Below, in pieces: positions 5,166-8,274 of a DNA stretch of 8,274 nt. The position numbers were made by a program, and so were the translations under genes. The stretch's first letter is position 1, and the number at the start of each line of letters is the position of its first letter. The notes under the pieces are model-generated. The model worked only from the letters and a program-made list of their open reading frames with translations. It did no database searches and had not been told where the DNA came from. The DNA comes from Gammaproteobacteria bacterium (lineage in GTDB: Bacteria > Pseudomonadota > Gammaproteobacteria > Chromatiales > Chromatiaceae), in contig JAGVUH010000311.1 in the NCBI GenBank assembly GCA_019136395.1, forward strand, positions 1 to 8,274, given 5' to 3'.

Positions 5166-6965
5166 ATGGCCGCACGCTTCCCACCCCCCACCTCCGCCCC
5201 CCTCCCATCCCCCGCCGCGCCCGATGACCCGGGCGTCAAGGTCGTCATTCGCCGCCGGCCCCCGCCAGCGGCGTCAGTGCTCATGCCCCCGGACCTGTCC
5301 CCCCTGCTGCGCCGCATCTACCTGGCGCGCGGGGTGCGCGACGAGCAGGGCTGTCGCCTGCCCCTGTCCGCCCTCCACCCGTCGCGGGCTCTGGGCGACA
5401 TCGACCGGGCCGCCCAGCGGCTGGCGGAACTGGTCACGACGGGGGGCGCCATCCTGGTGGTGGGGGACTACGATGCCGACGGCGCCACCGGCAGCGCCCT
5501 GGCCGTGCGGGTGCTGCGGGCCCTGGGCGCGGCGCGGGTGTCCTACCTGGTACCGAGTCGCTTTGCCTTTGGCTATGGCCTGAGCCCGGCCGTGGTGGAG
5601 GCGGCGCAGGAGTGGGGGCCGGACCTGATCCTGACCGTGGACAACGGTATCGCCGCCGTGGAGGGCGTGGCCCGCGCCAGGGAACTGGGCATCCAGGTCC
5701 TGGTGACGGATCACCACCTGCCGGGGGATACCCTGCCGGACGCGGTGGCCATCGTCAACCCCAACCAGCCGGGGGACCCCTTTCCCAGCAAGCACCTGGC
5801 GGGGGTGGGGGTGGTCTTTTACCTCCTGGCCGCCCTGCGTGCCCGCCTGCGCGATCTGGGCTGGTTTGGGCCGGAGCGCCCGGCGCCCAATCTGGCGGAT
5901 TTCCTGGATCTGGTGGCCCTGGGCACGGTGGCGGACCTGGTGACCCTGGACCAGAACAACCGCATCCTGGTGGAGCGGGGCCTCAAACGCATCCGCTCCG
6001 GCCAGGGCAATCCCGGCATCCGCGCCCTGCTGACGGTGGCCGGCTGTGACCCCAACCGCGCCGTGGCCCGGGACCTGGGCTTCCAGGCCGGTCCCCGCCT
6101 CAACGCCGCCGGCCGCCTGGAGGACATGTCCCTGGGGGTGGAGTGCCTGCTGACGGATGATCCCGAGCAGGCGCTGGCCATCGCCCGGCACCTGGACGAG
6201 CTCAACCAGCGCCGCCGCGCGATCGAGCACGACATGAAGCAGGAGGCCGAGGCCGCCCTGGCCGCCCTGCACCTGGAGCCCGGCGGTCTGCCCCCCGCCC
6301 TCTGCCTGTTCGAGCCCGGCTGGCACCAGGGGGTGATCGGCATCCTCGCCGCCCGGGTGCGGGAACGCTGGCACCGCCCCGCCATCGCCTTCGCCCCGGG
6401 GGACGAGGGGCTGCTCCGCGGCTCGGCCCGTTCCGTGGAGGGGCTGCACATCCGCGACCTGATCGATGCCGTGGACAAGCGCCATCCGGGGCTCATCGTC
6501 CGCTTCGGTGGCCATGCCATGGCCGCCGGCCTGACCCTGGCCGAGGCGGCCCTGGAGCCCTTTCGCCTGGCCTTCTGCCAGGCGGTGCGGGACGAGCTGG
6601 GCGACGCGCCCCTGGTGCGGGAGATCCTGTCCGATGGCGAACTGCCGCCCCAGGCCTTCGACCTGGCCACCGCCCAGGCCCTGCGCCATGCCGGCCCCTG
6701 GGGCAAGGGCTTTCCCGAGCCGATCTTTGATGGCATTTTCCGGGTCCTGGGCCGCAAGCGGCTCGGCAAGGGCGAGCATCTGCGCCTGCACCTGCGCGCC
6801 GAGAATGGCCTCGGCTTGCCGATCGAGGGCATCGGTTTTCGCCGTGGCGACCAGCATGATGGCGCGGGGGATCGGGTGCGCCTGGCTTACCGCCTGGATG
6901 TCAACGAGTTCCGGGGCGAGTTCAAGCCCCAACTGATTCTGGAGCACCTGGAATGGATCGAATGA
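5166..6965 (+). CDS. recJ: Single-stranded-DNA exonuclease RecJ
   Basis: RecJ degrades single-stranded DNA 5' to 3' in recombination, base excision and mismatch repair. From 5166 the protein has 600 residues, against 577 in E. coli. The DHH-domain motifs are all present: GDYDADG at 100-106 (D101, D103, D105), VDNG with D159, TDHH with D182-H184, and LGTVADL with D257. The DHHA1 domain shows GSARSVEGLH and FGGHAMAAGL (about 447-456), and the C-terminal OB-like domain ends in RLDVNEFRG and LILEHLEWIE. The start is uncertain: family similarity begins around VKVVIRRRP, about 24 residues in. ATG 5166 is the nearest in-frame upstream ATG, while 5283 would remove part of the conserved N-terminus. 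The extra N-terminal residues are Pro/Ala-rich. darP overlaps its 3' end, suggesting translational coupling. Confidence 0.95.
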   Translation: MAARFPPPTSAPLPSPAAPDDPGVKVVIRRRPPPAASVLMPPDLSPLLRRIYLARGVRDEQGCRLPLSALHPSRALGDIDRAAQRLAELVTTGGAILVVGDYDADGATGSALAVRVLRALGAARVSYLVPSRFAFGYGLSPAVVEAAQEWGPDLILTVDNGIAAVEGVARARELGIQVLVTDHHLPGDTLPDAVAIVNPNQPGDPFPSKHLAGVGVVFYLLAALRARLRDLGWFGPERPAPNLADFLDLVALGTVADLVTLDQNNRILVERGLKRIRSGQGNPGIRALLTVAGCDPNRAVARDLGFQAGPRLNAAGRLEDMSLGVECLLTDDPEQALAIARHLDELNQRRRAIEHDMKQEAEAALAALHLEPGGLPPALCLFEPGWHQGVIGILAARVRERWHRPAIAFAPGDEGLLRGSARSVEGLHIRDLIDAVDKRHPGLIVRFGGHAMAAGLTLAEAALEPFRLAFCQAVRDELGDAPLVREILSDGELPPQAFDLATAQALRHAGPWGKGFPEPIFDGIFRVLGRKRLGKGEHLRLHLRAENGLGLPIEGIGFRRGDQHDGAGDRVRLAYRLDVNEFRGEFKPQLILEHLEWIE

Positions 6966-7634
6966 AGCACCCCACCGGCGACGCAGCGGCCCAAGCCCCG
7001 GGTCATGGCCAGGGGCGAGCGGATCAACCGCGTGGCCAGGCCACGGGCGCTCATGCCGACTCCCGGAGGGGGCACCATGGCCAGGGCCATCCGGAAGGCG
7101 ATCACCACGGCGACCACTATGCCCATGCCCAGGAGGAGCATTTTCCCGAGGGACCCAGCAAAAGCCAGGTCAAACGGGAGCATCAGGTCCTTCAGGACCT
7201 GGCGCAGCGCCTGGTCTCCCTGCCCCGGAGTGAACTGGAACGTCTGGACCTGAGCGAGGCCACCTGGGCCGCCATCGACGAGACGGCGCGCATCAAGGAC
7301 ATCCGTGCCCTGGGCCGGCATTACAAGCGCATCGCCAACCTGCTGGCCAAGGAGGACATGGCGGCCGTCGAGGCCCTGCTCCATGGTCAGGAGCGCCAAA
7401 AACAGGCGGAGGCCAAAACAGGCGGAGGCCACCCGTCTGCACCGCCTGGAGCGTTGGCGCGAGCGCCTGATCACCGAGGGTGACCCGGCCCTGGGGGATC
7501 TATTGAACGGGTACCCCGATCTTGACCGTCATCAGCTCCGTACCCTGATCCGCGCCGCCCGCAAGGACCGCGAACGGGGCAGGACCGATGGGGACCGGCG
7601 GCTGTTTCGCTTTCTGCGCGAAGCAATGGATTAG
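6953..7634 (+). pseudogene. darP: Ribosome assembly factor DarP (YjgA), frameshifted by a 16-bp duplication
   Basis: DarP (DUF615) assists late assembly of the 50S ribosomal subunit. Two overlapping frames together match it. The first carries GPSKSQVKRE, QVLQDLAQRLVSL, ARIKDIRALGRHYKRIANLL and QERQKQAEA; the second continues with TRLHRLERWRERLITEGDPA, YPDLDRHQLRTLIRAARKD and RRLFRFLREAMD. They are separated by an exact 16-bp tandem repeat; removing one copy gives a continuous 221-residue protein. As read, native sequence stops after residue 154 and 22 foreign residues follow to a stop at 7483, a 176-residue product lacking the conserved C-terminal third. The start at 6953 has GGAG 8 nt upstream; ATG 6962 would form an ATGA overlap with the recJ stop. 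Residues 34-63 are histidine-rich, unlike E. coli DarP's acidic N-terminus. Read literally, the gene is broken; an assembly artefact is possible. Confidence 0.88.
7399..7430 (+). repeat. Exact 16-bp tandem duplication in darP
   Basis: AAAACAGGCGGAGGCC occurs twice head to tail (7399-7414 and 7415-7430). Sixteen is not a multiple of three, so the second copy shifts the darP frame by one base. With one copy removed the codons read through KQAEATRLHRLERW without a break. This is the footprint expected of replication slippage. Confidence 0.95.
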
Positions 7635-7727
7635 GTTATCTTCTTAAGATTTATTGGCAACTAAAAGACTCATCTCATAAAGTGTCAGGATGATCCGGTA
7701 ACCCCTTTTCTGCGTTAGCTATTATGC
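7635..7727. other. AT-rich convergent spacer
   Basis: These 93 bp lie between the darP and peptidase stop codons and are much more AT-rich than the genes on either side. A short stem ATCTT-CTT-AAGAT (7638-7650) followed by TTATT is a weak terminator candidate for the recJ-darP transcript. Nothing else is recognisable. Confidence 0.35.
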
Positions 7728-8274
7728 CTAGTGGGGTACATGGTCGTTGTAACGTTCCATCAGGTAACAGAGGCAGTCCTGGCGGATGACCTCCTCGTTC
7801 AGAGTGAGCATGGAGGGCATCACCGGGGTGGAGAGGCGCAGTTCACCCGCCGCGACGTGGAAAAAGCGCGCGTAGACGTCCCGGCCCTGTTCGTCACGGG
7901 CGTCCAGGTAGGGTTCATGGTGACCCGTGACCCGGCCGAAGGCGGTGCCACGGGGTAGTTCCCGGAAATTGAACCGATCCAGGTCCGGGGTGAAGAGGAT
8001 GTCCCCCTGGCCGGGGGGGAAGGCGAAACTCAGTGCCGGTGGCACCTCGACCCGGGCCACGGTGTGAAAGAGGTCGAGGTCGTGGGGCGGCACCGGGTGC
8101 TGGGGCAGGGCGGCCAGGTGCAGGCAGGCGTCGATGGTAGCGCGGGCATGCTCCAGGCCATGCCGGTCCCCGACCTTGCCGCACTCCAGGGTCACCGCCG
8201 GGCAGAACTCGCCCATGGCCATGGCCTGAATGCCCTTCGGGCGACGGAAGTACATGAGGGTGCGGCTGAAGAGG
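7728..8274 (-). CDS. M14-family metallopeptidase, AstE/AspA-like (C-terminal part)
   Basis: The frame is open to the right edge, so the N-terminus is missing; about 182 residues are visible, beginning LFSRTLMYFRRPKGIQAMAM. The key segment is EFCPAVTLECGKVGD, which matches the succinylglutamate desuccinylase/aspartoacylase branch of peptidase family M14, where the Glu of TLE is the catalytic base. The zinc ligands (HxxE and a later His) would lie in the missing part. The rest is a C-terminal beta-rich domain with FPPGQGDILFTPDLDRFNF and RGTAFGRVTG, as in this family, ending CYLMERYNDHVPH. Members hydrolyse an N-acyl amino acid or a similar amide, but AstE itself belongs to the arginine succinyltransferase pathway, of which no other gene is visible, so the substrate is left open. 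It converges on darP. Confidence 0.75.
   Translation of the reverse strand, partial: LFSRTLMYFRRPKGIQAMAMGEFCPAVTLECGKVGDRHGLEHARATIDACLHLAALPQHPVPPHDLDLFHTVARVEVPPALSFAFPPGQGDILFTPDLDRFNFRELPRGTAFGRVTGHHEPYLDARDEQGRDVYARFFHVAAGELRLSTPVMPSMLTLNEEVIRQDCLCYLMERYNDHVPH

Noticed and set aside
5060..5317. An N-terminal extension of the aminotransferase to 5317
   Set aside because: The extra residues resemble nothing in the family and would overlap recJ, while the start at 5059 has a good ribosome-binding site.
5274..6947. A 557-codon open frame on the minus strand
   Set aside because: It lies entirely opposite recJ, whose motifs are all intact; it is a shadow of GC-rich codon use and shows no recognisable domain.
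1..8274. CRISPR arrays, tRNA or rRNA genes, insertion sequences
   Set aside because: No regularly spaced repeats, tRNA-like cloverleaf with a T-loop motif, rRNA sequence or transposase was seen on either strand.

Overview
The window is GC-rich, with long shadow ORFs opposite every real gene. Its gene content and protein sequences suggest a gammaproteobacterium: RecJ and DarP/YjgA of gammaproteobacterial type, an assimilatory APS kinase (CysC), and an AstE/AspA-like M14 peptidase. A Chromatiales-like (purple or other sulfur bacterium) source is my impression, not something the sequence proves.

Left part, minus strand (1-2576). cysC (2576-2574 start) is followed on the same strand by jetA (start 1852, end 394) and by the first 38 codons of jetB (start 114, running off the left edge). 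JetA and JetB are the kleisin-like and KITE/MukE-like subunits of Wadjet, the SMC-family anti-plasmid defence system; jetC and jetD are expected beyond position 1. jetA is broken by three reading-frame changes (about 1798, 1206 and 622), and all three segments between them still look like JetA. A 279-bp spacer with a strongly AT-rich core separates jetA from jetB. It holds a consensus -10-like box and operator-like palindromic and tandem repeats, so jetBCD may have its own promoter.

Middle part. A 269-bp divergent spacer separates cysC from a plus-strand class I SAM-dependent methyltransferase (2846-3649). A 201-bp convergent spacer, with one imperfect REP-like hairpin, separates that from a minus-strand class V (PLP) aminotransferase-fold enzyme (5059-3851).

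Right part. recJ (5166-6965, plus) is divergent from the aminotransferase and overlaps darP (6953-7634), which encodes a 50S assembly factor. darP is disrupted by an exact 16-bp tandem duplication (7399-7430); deleting one copy restores a continuous frame to the expected C-terminus. The DarP N-terminus also carries a histidine-rich extension. After a 93-bp AT-rich gap, the C-terminal part of an M14-family (AstE/AspA-like) peptidase runs off the right edge on the minus strand.

The most notable content is the Wadjet locus, with its decayed (or mis-sequenced) jetA and unusual jetA/jetB spacer, and the duplication inside darP. The recJ, cysC, methyltransferase and aminotransferase frames are intact, so indels are confined to two loci.
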